Assembly: GCA_937903155.1 (NCBI GenBank)
Contig: CALCZU010000049.1
Location: forward strand, 1 to 50,287
Direction: 5' to 3'
DNA length: 50,287 nt
DNA from: an uncultured Bdellovibrionales bacterium
GTDB lineage: Bacteria; Bdellovibrionota; FAC87; UBA2466
The translations under genes and the position numbers were made by a program. The number at the start of each line of letters is the position of its first letter. Within the stretch, counting starts at the first letter, position 1. This document shows positions 1-8,139 of this stretch, piece after piece. Below the pieces are notes generated by a model. It was given only the letters and a program-made list of their open reading frames with translations. It had not been told where the DNA came from and did not search any database.

Positions 1-129
1 TCCCTTCAGGTCTCTCCGGACATGACTCGCAACCCTGTTCTTTCGTGTGCATTCAGTTAAAATCCCTTTAACCCACCATTAACATCTTCCGGTTGTCGCC
101 TGTCAATAAAAGAGGAAAAATCTTAATTT

Positions 130-777
130 CTAATGGGTTAGGGTGCGAAGTCTGGCCAAGAAATAATCCCATCTTGACGGCTGACCGAGTGGGTTCAGGT
201 GGGGATAATTGCGGTTTATCAAACGGTGCGCTTTTCTAGTGATGCATCCCCGACATCTTGGGAGGAGATCGTTGCTGGGCATCTTGAAGGCTGGTTCTCC
301 GTTGTAGTGCTGAACCCGCCCCAGCAGTCGGCTAGTGGCTCCTGAAATCGAGTCTCCGGAAACTCGGATCTGAAGGTGTCCTTCTGGGCTGTGGAGAACC
401 AGCGTGGCCTCACACATTTCCTTCCCACCCCCGATGCAACAGCAGGCGGTTGGTTTGTGATCGGGGAAAGCTTGGCAAATGGCTGCGGCAAGCTCGTTGC
501 GAAACTGCTCCTCGAATTTAGGATCACTCTCCAAGCCTCGTACGGAGAGGCAATTCTTACGATAGGCCCGTAAGGGAAACAAACTTTCAAGAATCTCTCG
601 TCGAATGAGGATAAGGAGTGCGGCAAGCGATAGAACGATCGACAAGGTCAGGTTTAGGCCGAGAGCAAAGGCGACGCTTCCCGCGGTGACTACCATTCCT
701 ATTCGCCAAAATAACCCCATGGAATTCTTGTCTGCCTTTGTCACTAGGCGAGCAAGATGATGTTTATCAACAAACAC
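130..777 (-). CDS. Hypothetical membrane protein with two N-terminal helices
   Basis: I do not recognise this protein of about 215 residues. Residues 24-60 form two closely spaced hydrophobic helices. The rest is hydrophilic and probably cytoplasmic, with a cysteine cluster (ACCCIGGGKEMC) near residues 111-122 and a CRGC pair near 174-177 that could bind metal. The longest frame begins with GTG at 777. An ATG at 720 (MGLFWRIG) would start directly before the first helix and is an alternative; neither has a strong ribosome binding site. It is divergent from the PAS kinase at 930. Confidence 0.55.
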   Translation of the reverse strand: MFVDKHHLARLVTKADKNSMGLFWRIGMVVTAGSVAFALGLNLTLSIVLSLAALLILIRREILESLFPLRAYRKNCLSVRGLESDPKFEEQFRNELAAAICQAFPDHKPTACCCIGGGKEMCEATLVLHSPEGHLQIRVSGDSISGATSRLLGRVQHYNGEPAFKMPSNDLLPRCRGCITRKAHRLINRNYPHLNPLGQPSRWDYFLARLRTLTH

Positions 778-854
778 GGTCCAGGATGTCCCCCGGCGGG
801 CTAATTTGTCCCGTGGTCACACACCTCCACCTACTACGGCTAGCCTGAGTCTAG

Positions 855-870
855 TGGCACTGACGTTGCA
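855..870 (+). promoter_or_regulatory. Sigma-54 (-24/-12) promoter of the PAS kinase
   Basis: TGGCAC at 855-860 and TTGCA at 866-870 are separated by exactly 5 bases, which matches the sigma-54 consensus in sequence and in the GG-to-GC spacing. It points at the kinase gene starting at 930 and predicts a start site near 880. An NtrC-type activator, which such promoters require, is encoded at 6267-7688; a link between them is inference. Confidence 0.75.
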
Positions 871-929
871 CATTAATATGGGGTGGAAAAAACTATTTTC
901 AACCTACTCCGGTCAGAACGGCGCTTCCT

Positions 930-2030
930 ATGCCTTCACCACTCCAATTAGATGAAAGCGGAGTCCTTTACCAGTGCATTGAAAATTCGAATGATGCCGT
1001 CATGCTGACGGACGTGCGCGGAACCCTATTCTACGTCAACAAAGCATGGATTCGAATCTTTGGGTTTGCGAAGGAGGAAACGCTGGGAAAAACCCCAAGA
1101 ATCCTTCGTTCGAAGTACCAACAAGAAGACTTTTACAAAAACATGTGGACCGAAATCCTCGATCCGACGAAAGGGTTTTGGAAGGGCGAATTAATCAATC
1201 GTTCGAAGGACGGAAAAGAAATACCAATGTTGCTCACCATTGCGCCGTTCAAAGACCCTCGTGGCGCCCTAGCAGGGTATATGGGAATCGCTATCGATCT
1301 CACTGAGAAGAAACTTCGCGAACTCGAGTTAATGCGAAAGGACCGACTGGCAACGATTGGCGTGCTGGCCGCGGGTCTTGCTCACGAAACCGGAACGCCA
1401 CTCGGAACTGTGAGAGGCAGAGCTGAATTGGCGTTGGGCAGTTTAGACGCCGATTCTCCGATACGCGAGGATCTCAAGATTATCATCGCTCAGGTAGATC
1501 GTCTTGCCGAAATCACTCGTTCGTTGCTTGCGCTGGCGATAAAGAGCAACTACGACACCTCGGGCACGACATTTGTGAAAGAGGTTCTCGATAACGTGTA
1601 CAACATGATCAGGGACAAAATTGAAACGCGTAAGATTGCAATGAAAATGCAAGTTAGCGAGGACACTAAGGTCACAGCCCCTTCGGATCATCTTGGGCAA
1701 GTTGTCCTAAACCTACTCACAAACTCGCTCCATGCGATCGAGACCGCAATCGCGGAAGGACGTGCGGACGGTCATACGATCGATGTCACTAGAAAAGATC
1801 GAGAGACCCATTGGGAAGTTAGCGTTCAGGACACCGGATGCGGGATCGCGGATAAGCAAATACATGACCTCTTCCGCCCGTTCTTCACCACCAAGGAGGT
1901 GGGAGAGGGAAAGGGGTTAGGCTTGGCGATTGCCCACCAAATGATTCACTCCTGGGGAGGCTCCATCCATGTGGAAAGCAAAGTTGGCCGTGGTACCACG
2001 GTGACTATTGTGTTACCGAAAGCGAAATAG
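930..2030 (+). CDS. Soluble PAS-domain sensor histidine kinase (NtrB-like architecture)
   Basis: A PAS domain with a PAC-like end (residues about 10-130) is followed by a HisKA dimerisation domain with the phospho-acceptor H152 in LAAGLAHETGTPLG, and an ATP-binding domain with the N box (LGQVVLNLLTNSLHAI), G1 box (DTGCGIAD), F box (FRPFFTT) and G2 box (GKGLGLAI). There is no membrane helix or signal peptide, so it senses a cytoplasmic signal. No response regulator is adjacent; the partner is unknown. The start has only a weak ribosome binding site, but a sigma-54 promoter lies 60 bases upstream, so expression probably depends on an enhancer-binding activator. The H-box has Thr-Gly where many kinases have Leu-Arg/Asn before Pro. 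Confidence 0.9.
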   Translation: MPSPLQLDESGVLYQCIENSNDAVMLTDVRGTLFYVNKAWIRIFGFAKEETLGKTPRILRSKYQQEDFYKNMWTEILDPTKGFWKGELINRSKDGKEIPMLLTIAPFKDPRGALAGYMGIAIDLTEKKLRELELMRKDRLATIGVLAAGLAHETGTPLGTVRGRAELALGSLDADSPIREDLKIIIAQVDRLAEITRSLLALAIKSNYDTSGTTFVKEVLDNVYNMIRDKIETRKIAMKMQVSEDTKVTAPSDHLGQVVLNLLTNSLHAIETAIAEGRADGHTIDVTRKDRETHWEVSVQDTGCGIADKQIHDLFRPFFTTKEVGEGKGLGLAIAHQMIHSWGGSIHVESKVGRGTTVTIVLPKAK

Positions 2031-2034
2031 ATTA

Positions 2035-2056
2035 CCCAACTTGACCTAATGTTGGG
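2035..2056. terminator. Hairpin between convergent genes
   Basis: CCCAAC (2035-2040) pairs with GTTGGG (2051-2056) just after the kinase stop. A second weak stem (GAATC 2058-2062 with GATTC 2075-2079) follows. There is no clear T run, so factor-independent termination is uncertain. Confidence 0.35.
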
Positions 2057-2081
2057 GGAATCTCCTTGCTTGAGGATTCTG

Positions 2082-2288
2082 TCAAAAAGTCCGGACCCCT
2101 TCGCTGAATCCTTCGCGATACTTGAAGGTGCCCACCGGCGCTTTCACGTAAGGATCTCGCTCGACGGTTCTTGTAGCGTCGATTCCTGTCCACTGAACCT
2201 CCCAAAGCGCTTCGGTTCGGGGCGAGGTTAACTGGTCAATCGGCACGCGGCGGAGATGTTTCTTGGTGAGCACGTCTCTCTTCTGCAA
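2082..2288 (-). CDS. Small hypothetical protein downstream of the CheB-like gene
   Basis: This 68-residue open frame starts inside the end of the CheB-like gene (53-base overlap) and is read in the same direction. Its composition is that of a soluble basic protein (VQWTGIDATRTVERDP, APVGTFKYREGFSEG) and not that of a random shadow frame. A possible ribosome binding site (GGGAAG) precedes the ATG. No family is recognised. It may be the second gene of a two-gene unit with the methylesterase. Confidence 0.45.
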   Translation of the reverse strand: MQKRDVLTKKHLRRVPIDQLTSPRTEALWEVQWTGIDATRTVERDPYVKAPVGTFKYREGFSEGVRTF

Positions 2289-2832
2289 TGCTGATTAACT
2301 TCCCAGCCATTTCTTTTAGCGACATCACAAAATCAATGCAGCTCGTATTGATAGCGAGTCGAGGCGTCTCTGGACTTATAGCTGAGCTAGGATCTTCGGC
2401 AAACGTAATTCCGCCGGCATGCTTGATGTTTTCGATTCCAATACATCCATCCGATGATTCCCCAGACAAAACTATTCCGATTGCGTTCTTTTGGTGCTGA
2501 GCAAGCGAATTGAAAAAATGGTCAATGATCCAACGTTCGCCAACCTCCGATTGAACAGGACAAAAAATTCCTTCGCTCATATTCAAATTGATGCGAGGTA
2601 GGTTGACGTAAACATGGTTCGGTTCAGCCACAGTACCGAAGCGAGCCCAATCGACGGGCATTTTTACTGGCCCTGAGCTTAAAATTTGGGGAAGAATGCT
2701 AGCGGTACATATGTGTTGCACTATGACGAAGCACATACCCGTGTCGTTGGGCAGATGGGTAAATAGTTTGGTAAACGATTCTAACCCTCCGACCGAAGCG
2801 CCAATTCCTACGATAAGAGGAGAATCAGTCAT
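2236..2832 (-). CDS. Stand-alone CheB-type methylesterase/deamidase domain
   Basis: The whole protein (198 residues) corresponds to the catalytic domain of CheB, which removes methyl groups from chemoreceptors. The expected triad is visible: S13 in GIGASVGG, H40 in VQHI, and D128 in LSGESSDGCIG; the motif AEDPSSAISPETPRLAI also fits. The receiver domain that normally controls CheB is missing, and the motifs resemble the CheB part of CheB-CheR fusion proteins; no CheR is nearby. It may be unregulated, controlled in trans, or part of a non-chemotaxis pathway. A perfect hairpin touches the start codon and a G10 tract lies about 43 bases upstream. Confidence 0.85.
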   Translation of the reverse strand: MTDSPLIVGIGASVGGLESFTKLFTHLPNDTGMCFVIVQHICTASILPQILSSGPVKMPVDWARFGTVAEPNHVYVNLPRINLNMSEGIFCPVQSEVGERWIIDHFFNSLAQHQKNAIGIVLSGESSDGCIGIENIKHAGGITFAEDPSSAISPETPRLAINTSCIDFVMSLKEMAGKLISIAEERRAHQETSPPRAD

Positions 2833-2846
2833 TGGGCTTCGCCCAA
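2832..2846 (-). promoter_or_regulatory. Hairpin abutting the cheB-like start codon
   Basis: TTGGGC (2832-2837) and GCCCAA (2841-2846) form a perfect 6-bp stem with a 3-base loop. On the minus strand its last base is the A of the ATG, and no Shine-Dalgarno sequence is visible outside it, so initiation may be sensitive to folding of this stem. Confidence 0.4.
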
Positions 2847-2874
2847 GTCATGAAGCCGGCTCAACAATATTTGC

Positions 2875-2884
2875 GGGGGGGGGG
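2875..2884. repeat. Homopolymeric G10 (C10) tract
   Basis: Ten consecutive G lie in the upstream region of the CheB-like gene. Tracts of this length are prone to slipped-strand length change. It could alter promoter spacing, or its length could be a sequencing artefact. Confidence 0.6.
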
Positions 2885-3067
2885 CTAGCATATAAATAAT
2901 TGAATTCACCTAGCTTAGACTCGGCTCGAGTTTAGCTAAGGTCAATATATTTACGATATCAAGCGCCATCTCCTTGAGGCGCTCAGTTTCAATGCGTTGC
3001 CTGTCCTAGACACCGTCAGTAATGCCGCTCCTTCATTCGCTTCGCCGGGGGTGAAAGGAGCGTCATT

Positions 3068-3313
3068 ATGACAGATAGTCTCAAGCCCGAAATCGAATTG
3101 GGAAAACCAGAGCGTACTCCCGGATTGGCCAGTTATCGGGAGGAGGTTCAGATGGAACAGGAAAAACGAAACTCGATTCTCTCAATCGATATTCAGATTG
3201 GTTTCCGTGGTGCTATCTACGAGTTCAGTTTTACTCGAGCACTGAAATGGCTGGGAGCCTTCGCGATTGTCGGTCTCCGGCTATACCGGGTGCTTCATGG
3301 TGCGCCGAGCTAG
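3068..3313 (+). CDS. Small hypothetical protein
   Basis: An 81-residue frame with a strong ribosome binding site (GAAAGGAG) 9 bases before the ATG. The N-terminal half is charged and the C-terminal third (ALKWLGAFAIVGLRLY) is a short hydrophobic helix that may touch the membrane. No family is recognised. It stands alone between divergent and convergent neighbours. Confidence 0.5.
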   Translation: MTDSLKPEIELGKPERTPGLASYREEVQMEQEKRNSILSIDIQIGFRGAIYEFSFTRALKWLGAFAIVGLRLYRVLHGAPS

Positions 3314-3450
3314 GAAGTCTACCGTTTTGAACTCAACTTGGGGGTACCCAGTGCCTAAGTTCTTCTCCGATCGCTTTATAGGTCATTTTACGCGGTCACT
3401 TTTTTCCGAAAATCGCCATTTGCGTGGCATCGGGCGACAAAGTGAGATGA

Positions 3451-5157
3451 CTACGCTACATAGCCTCGGATGTTGGTCGGCACGTCTTTTCCAAAAACGT
3501 CATCGAACAGGCCGGATTTTTTCGCAGCCTCAAGACTTCCCGTGATCGCATAGAGTTTCCTGATTCCAATGCGACGAAGGCGTCTTGCGATATCGTAACC
3601 GTTGAAGTCGGAGCCTTTAAAACCGATGTCGACGAATGCTGTCGCGTTGTGAGCAAGCGGTGAGGCCCCTTGCCTCAAGAAGTCCTCCCACGACCAATAG
3701 TGGTGGAATCGAATTCCCTGCTTCTTTGCCGTGGAAAGCCAGCAGTCGTGAACAAGCTTATCATCGTCAAAAACAAGAATATTGGTCTCATTCGAAGCGC
3801 TGAATGACGCTGTCTGAATGTTCCGAACTGGATTTGCAAGAGACTTTTCATCGGCTATCAGCGTGATGTCGATACTGTAGGCCGGAAGCTTCACCGGTGT
3901 GTGTTCGGGTGTTGTGGCCATTGGAAGCGTGAAAAAGAACTGCGTACCTTTTTCGGTGGACGTGCACCAAATGTCACCGCCATGAGCGGTAATGATTTTC
4001 TTCACGATGGCAAGGCCCAGACCATTTCCCTTCTTGCTCTTGGTGAAGAACTGTTTGAAGAGCTCGCGTTGATCCCCTTCCGAAATTGAGGGGCCATTGT
4101 TTCCAATACAGAATTGAGCCATCTGTTTTGTGCCGTCGAGATATTCCTTTGTATCGATCCAAATGCGCCCTTTCCCCTGAAGCGCATGCACCGCGTTTTC
4201 GATGAGGTTGAGGAAGACACGCATCAACTTCTCACGGTCACCCAGGATCTGATTTTCGTGGGTGAGGTCATAAAGAAACTCAATATCGGCGTGCGTGTGA
4301 ACGAGAAAGATTTCGCGAATGGCGTCGTTCATGAGCTCTATCGGCTTCAGTTCGCTTTTCACAAGAGGGACATCGGATCCGATTTCCAGCACGTCTTTCA
4401 TCATGGCCTCGACCGAGGTGATCCCCTTTTCGATGTTTGGGATCACTTCCGTGGTGAGGCGGTCAAAAGTGTTCTTGTTCTTAGCGCGTTTTATGGCTTC
4501 CGTGGCTCGTCGCAAAATCTGAAATGGTCTCTTTACATCGTGAGCGATCATTTGAATCGCTTCAGCCAGGGTCTTATTTCTCTCGTTCTGCTTTATCTCG
4601 GAAAGAAGAGGATTTACGATCCTTCGCTTCAAATGTCGCACCAAAAGGTTGTGAAACAGAAGTGCGGAGACGACTGACAAAAGAACGGTAAGAACGAGGA
4701 AAGGCGGCAAGTAGTCTTCTATTTCGCGTTGAGGGGTGACCCAGTATTCAATCGTGGCGAGCCGGTCCACCCCGTTATCGATGTATATTTCAGAAGCCTT
4801 CAGCTCCCTCCCCACCACGTCCTTCGGACTCGAACATTCATCAAACCTATCGTGGGGCATTTGAAAACGGATGCACGCTTGAACTTTCGGATACTTTATT
4901 CCCCATTTCGTCAGCGTCGAGTGCATTCGATCCTTGATAGCATTCCGCATATCCAGCAGGATCTCCTGAGCAGCCATGGGCTCTTGCAAGGAAATTGTCT
5001 CCGCAAATTCCGCCCTTATCTGGCGAAGTCGGCTCTGCTGCTCGCGATAAAGCAGTCCAGCTACCGCAACCAGAAAGATGAAAGCCATCATTCCAATGGG
5101 GAACCACGTGATCTTTCGAAGCTGGCGCTCGAGGAGTTTTAATGAAATGTCTTTCAT
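3451..5157 (-). CDS. Membrane hybrid histidine kinase with C-terminal receiver
   Basis: 568 residues: membrane helix (about 19-36), a periplasmic region of about 115 residues with two cysteines, a second helix (about 150-172), HisKA with phospho-acceptor H206 (IAHDVKRP), an ATPase domain with N box (MRVFLNLIENAVHAL) and G2 box (GNGLGLAI), then a C-terminal receiver with an acidic pocket (VFDDDK), a candidate phospho-aspartate in FVDIGF and a late lysine (GKDVP). It is the last gene of an operon with an NtrC-type regulator and a periplasmic binding protein; its start overlaps the binding protein stop as ATGA. The likely role is sensing the binding protein from the periplasmic side and phosphorylating the regulator, with the receiver as relay or phosphate sink. 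The signal is unknown. Confidence 0.88.
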   Translation of the reverse strand: MKDISLKLLERQLRKITWFPIGMMAFIFLVAVAGLLYREQQSRLRQIRAEFAETISLQEPMAAQEILLDMRNAIKDRMHSTLTKWGIKYPKVQACIRFQMPHDRFDECSSPKDVVGRELKASEIYIDNGVDRLATIEYWVTPQREIEDYLPPFLVLTVLLSVVSALLFHNLLVRHLKRRIVNPLLSEIKQNERNKTLAEAIQMIAHDVKRPFQILRRATEAIKRAKNKNTFDRLTTEVIPNIEKGITSVEAMMKDVLEIGSDVPLVKSELKPIELMNDAIREIFLVHTHADIEFLYDLTHENQILGDREKLMRVFLNLIENAVHALQGKGRIWIDTKEYLDGTKQMAQFCIGNNGPSISEGDQRELFKQFFTKSKKGNGLGLAIVKKIITAHGGDIWCTSTEKGTQFFFTLPMATTPEHTPVKLPAYSIDITLIADEKSLANPVRNIQTASFSASNETNILVFDDDKLVHDCWLSTAKKQGIRFHHYWSWEDFLRQGASPLAHNATAFVDIGFKGSDFNGYDIARRLRRIGIRKLYAITGSLEAAKKSGLFDDVFGKDVPTNIRGYVA

Positions 5158-6266
5158 TGAAAGGTCCTCCAGAAATTCGCCTTGTTATTCTGGATCGTAA
5201 ATAACTGGAGCGGTTTTATCGGGTCCCCAGACCCGTCGTACACAATCGGGCCGGTCATCCCATCGTATTTCGTTTGTCGTAGGCGAGAGATCAGGTTCGC
5301 TCTGGTCGTACCCGGGTTGCTCTTCAGCGTATCAAGAATAAGCGAGATGGCATCAAAGGCGGCAGCTCCCGTCATTGTCGGCTTGTATTGCTTGCAGTAC
5401 GTATCGCGAAGGTAGGCATACTCTTTCGCTTTAGGGCCTTCGAGGCGGCCATTCCAGTGCTTAACGAAAATGAACCGAACGTTATTTGGAGTATTTCCCA
5501 AGGTATTGAGGAATTGCACCTCCCCTTCGACGATGTCGCTCCCCAGAAGAGTGATGTCGGCTTTGTTGCGAACCAACTCAACGTATAGAGAGGCCAGCAT
5601 CCTTTGGGAAAGAGGAACGAAGACCAAGCGAACGCCAGAGTCGACCAACTCCTTGGCCAGTGACTTGAAGTCACTGAAGCCTTCGATAACTGGATACTCT
5701 CTTAGATTCGTGATTCCGCGCCTTTTTAGTTCCGCCGCGTATTCTACGCCCAGAAATTCCGAGTAAGGGTTAGATTGATTTCGGATAATGGCAATATTGC
5801 TTGGTTTGAGATTCGCAGTTGTGAGCTTTGCTAGGAGCATAGCTTGTCGGTAGTCGTTGAAGGCGATGCGAGTAACGTAGGCTTTTCCTCGCGTGACGTC
5901 CGGATGACTCGCTGTAGGAACGATGAAGGGAAGATGTGCATCTTCGAAAATGTTTGATGCGACTAATGCTTCGGCTGAAACGAGTGTTCCGACGGCGGCA
6001 TCATGGCCCGAAAGAGCCACCTTCTTCGCAGATGTGAGTACCGTGAGGGGAGTCCGGCCAGTTTCAAAAAACTCGACAGCAACATCGAGCCCTTTCTTTT
6101 TGGCATCCACAACCGCAGCCTTCGTGATGCATTGAGCTTCCAGTCCGCAAGTGCAGTTGAAGTGTCCAGCCATGCTCTCCGGATAAAGGGCGGCAATCCG
6201 AAAAGGCTTCGCAAAGAGGAAACCTCCACAGAAGAAAAGAGCAAAAATGGTAAGTCTTAATTTCAA
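5154..6266 (-). CDS. Periplasmic binding protein, LivK-like, in a two-component operon
   Basis: A signal peptide (KLRLTIFALFFCGGFLFA) precedes a type I periplasmic binding fold of the branched-chain amino acid receptor family (about 350 residues, two alpha/beta lobes). No ABC permease or ATPase is next to it; it sits between a response regulator and a membrane histidine kinase. It is therefore more likely a ligand receptor for the kinase than a transport component (inference). The start is a TTG that follows the regulator's TGA directly, which suggests translational coupling; no ATG is available near the signal peptide. The last four bases overlap the kinase ATG. Confidence 0.85.
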   Translation of the reverse strand: MKLRLTIFALFFCGGFLFAKPFRIAALYPESMAGHFNCTCGLEAQCITKAAVVDAKKKGLDVAVEFFETGRTPLTVLTSAKKVALSGHDAAVGTLVSAEALVASNIFEDAHLPFIVPTASHPDVTRGKAYVTRIAFNDYRQAMLLAKLTTANLKPSNIAIIRNQSNPYSEFLGVEYAAELKRRGITNLREYPVIEGFSDFKSLAKELVDSGVRLVFVPLSQRMLASLYVELVRNKADITLLGSDIVEGEVQFLNTLGNTPNNVRFIFVKHWNGRLEGPKAKEYAYLRDTYCKQYKPTMTGAAAFDAISLILDTLKSNPGTTRANLISRLRQTKYDGMTGPIVYDGSGDPIKPLQLFTIQNNKANFWRTFQ

Positions 6267-7688
6267 TCAGCTACTCCTTGCCTCTCCCCTGACTTCCTGT
6301 GCTTCCGGAAAGTTAACGCCGAGCCGTTTTAGGATGCCATGAAGGGTACTCATCGCGATTCCCATTCTCTTTGCTGCCTGAGTGCGATTTTCAGATTGTC
6401 GTAGAACCGCGAGGACTCGCGATCTCTCCTCGTTCTCCAGCTCCTTCTTAATTTCGGAATAGGTCTTTATGGTGCCTGGATCGGCTCGTAACTGGGCCTT
6501 ATCGAAAAATTTCTGAGGAAGATGGTCGGGAGTAATCTCATGGTCCTGGACATCTTCCAAAAGAGTCTCCACGAGGTTTTCGAGCTCTCTCACGTTACCG
6601 GGCCAACGATAATGTTTCAGCGTCTCGACAGTTCGCATGAGAAAAGTTCGTCGGTGCGCCTGTGGATACTTTTCGAAGTATCGCTTCGAGATCCAGGCAA
6701 TAAGGCATTCCATATCGTCGATTCTTTCCCGAAGGGCCGGGATCTCGATCTTTCTCTTGTCGAGGCGATAAAAGAAATCTTCCTTGATGGTGCCGTTCTT
6801 CATCATCTGTTCGAAATTGGGCTTGGTGGCGAAGACGAGCTTGCAGTTAATGTCGTATTCCTTGCTCCCCTTAAGGCGCATTCCTTTCTTGTTCCCAAAC
6901 GCGCGCAGCAGTTTCCCTTGTGCGCTGTCCGACAAGAGATGGGCCTCATCCACAAAGATGGTGCCGCCTGCCATCTTTTCAAAGAGACCGGGCTCCGACG
7001 TCGTAGCGCCGGTAAATGCGCCCTTCTCGTAACCAAAGAGTTCCGCTTCCAGAAGGTGAGAGTTCTCCGAGTATTTACCGCAGTTGATAGATACAAATAG
7101 ATTATCGGGTCCCTTATGGAGAGCGCGGGCGACCGCTTCTTTCCCTGTTCCTGTTTCACCGAGGATGAGGATGCTCTCCATCGTCCCCCGATATTTCGCG
7201 ACTTTATTGAAAACCGCATGCATCGACTCAGACTTTCCGGCGAGATTTATTGACGACAGCAGCTGCTCGACATTGGTGAGCGGCCTTTCGGAACAGAGAA
7301 TTTGGCGATTATTGCGGTATTTTTCACACCAGGCGCGGACCGTCGAAACGAATTCCTCCACGTTCTGGCCCTTATCGAGAAAATCCACAGCTCCCAGTCG
7401 AAAGGACGAGCGGACTACATCACGCTCTGTGTTTTTCGAGTGCATGAGAATGTAGAAGCGACGGTTTAACGCCAGCAGGTCCTTTGCGGTTTCAAGGCCG
7501 TCTTTTCCTGGCATTTCATAATCCAGAAGGACAAGCGCGTAGTCGGTGGGCGAGGTTTTTACTTTTTCGATCGCCTCGAGCCCGTCCTTTGCGGAATCGA
7601 CTTCGAAGCACCCCTCGTCTTCAAGGATGATCTTCGTCTGAGTGAGCTCAATGGGGTCGTCATCAACGATGAGGAGCTTATATTTCAT
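6267..7688 (-). CDS. NtrC-family sigma-54-dependent response regulator
   Basis: 473 residues with the classical order: receiver (phospho-acceptor D56 in LLDYEMPGKDG, acidic DDD at 9-11, lysine in FLDKG), a AAA+ domain with Walker A (GETGTGKE), the sigma-54 contact loop GAFTGA, Walker B (GGTIFVDEA), and a C-terminal Fis-type helix-turn-helix (RTQAAKRMGIAMSTLHGILKRL). It activates sigma-54 promoters after phosphorylation. It is the first gene of an operon with a binding protein and a hybrid kinase. A palindrome of the TTCG-N6-CGAA series lies 15 bases before the start. One sigma-54 promoter is visible in the window, at 855. Confidence 0.93.
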   Translation of the reverse strand: MKYKLLIVDDDPIELTQTKIILEDEGCFEVDSAKDGLEAIEKVKTSPTDYALVLLDYEMPGKDGLETAKDLLALNRRFYILMHSKNTERDVVRSSFRLGAVDFLDKGQNVEEFVSTVRAWCEKYRNNRQILCSERPLTNVEQLLSSINLAGKSESMHAVFNKVAKYRGTMESILILGETGTGKEAVARALHKGPDNLFVSINCGKYSENSHLLEAELFGYEKGAFTGATTSEPGLFEKMAGGTIFVDEAHLLSDSAQGKLLRAFGNKKGMRLKGSKEYDINCKLVFATKPNFEQMMKNGTIKEDFFYRLDKRKIEIPALRERIDDMECLIAWISKRYFEKYPQAHRRTFLMRTVETLKHYRWPGNVRELENLVETLLEDVQDHEITPDHLPQKFFDKAQLRADPGTIKTYSEIKKELENEERSRVLAVLRQSENRTQAAKRMGIAMSTLHGILKRLGVNFPEAQEVRGEARSS

Positions 7689-8139
7689 TCCAAACCCTTC
7701 TTCTTCGAAAATTCGAAGTTAAGAAATTTATAAATTCGACGCAACGTAGCAATTCCGGTTTTTTTTTGCAATCGGTTTCTTATGGCTTCGCGTCATGTCA
7801 CTAATTCCGTATTAACGCTTATTTGAAGCGCATCTCCCGGAGTCATGCCTCACGCCACCTGACTTCGAATTTTCGATGTTCTGAGTTCGGAAATGCGAAG
7901 AGATGCCCGATTAAAGCAAGTGCATGATTTCAAACGTAAATGTCGATCTGCGCTTCGAGGGTTCGAAGGAAGTGGAACCGTTCGTTTCACGAACTTTTCC
8001 AATATTGGTTAAGCATTCAAATTACGTAACGCGACTTGGCACACAATGTTCATTTTCTTGCATTGTAGTGAATTGAAAGATGAACCCGAAACGGAAGGCG
8101 CTCTCAAACGAGGGCTTTCGAAAAGATGGAGTCCCGAAG
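7689..8139. other. 450-base regulatory region before the conjugation operon
   Basis: No convincing gene. It separates the leftward regulator operon from the rightward conjugation operon and holds four TTCG-N6-CGAA palindromes (7703-7968), a GTTCGT/ACGAAC hairpin (about 7980-7994) and a T9 tract (7759-7767). A possible vegetative promoter, TTGGCA with TGCATT 17 bases later, lies around 8036-8064. A TGGCAC at 8037 has no TTGC at the right distance, so it is not a sigma-54 site. Confidence 0.55.
7703..7968. promoter_or_regulatory. Cluster of four palindromic operator-like sites (TTCG-N6-CGAA)
   Basis: Sites at 7703-7718 (CTTCGAAAATTCGAAG), 7863-7878 (CTTCGAATTTTCGATG), 7885-7900 (GTTCGGAAATGCGAAG) and 7953-7968 (CTTCGAGGGTTCGAAG). 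All are 16 bases with identical half-site spacing; three are perfect in the TTCG/CGAA core and one has CGAT. This spacing and repetition are typical of a dimeric repressor or activator controlling divergent promoters. The protein that binds is not identified. Confidence 0.6.

Noticed and set aside
4114..4677. 187-codon rightward frame within the hybrid kinase gene
   Set aside because: It is antisense to well-conserved kinase motifs and has no start signals.
6522..7100. 192-codon rightward frame within the NtrC-type regulator gene
   Set aside because: Antisense to the AAA+ domain; a codon-structure shadow.
7757..7770. GG-T9-GC as a sigma-54-like element
   Set aside because: Spacing between GG and GC is 9 bases instead of 10 and the flanks do not match.
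8036..8055. Possible sigma-54 promoter (TTGGCAC) before the conjugation operon
   Set aside because: The -12 position reads GTTCA instead of TTGCA, and the downstream TTGCA is at the wrong distance.
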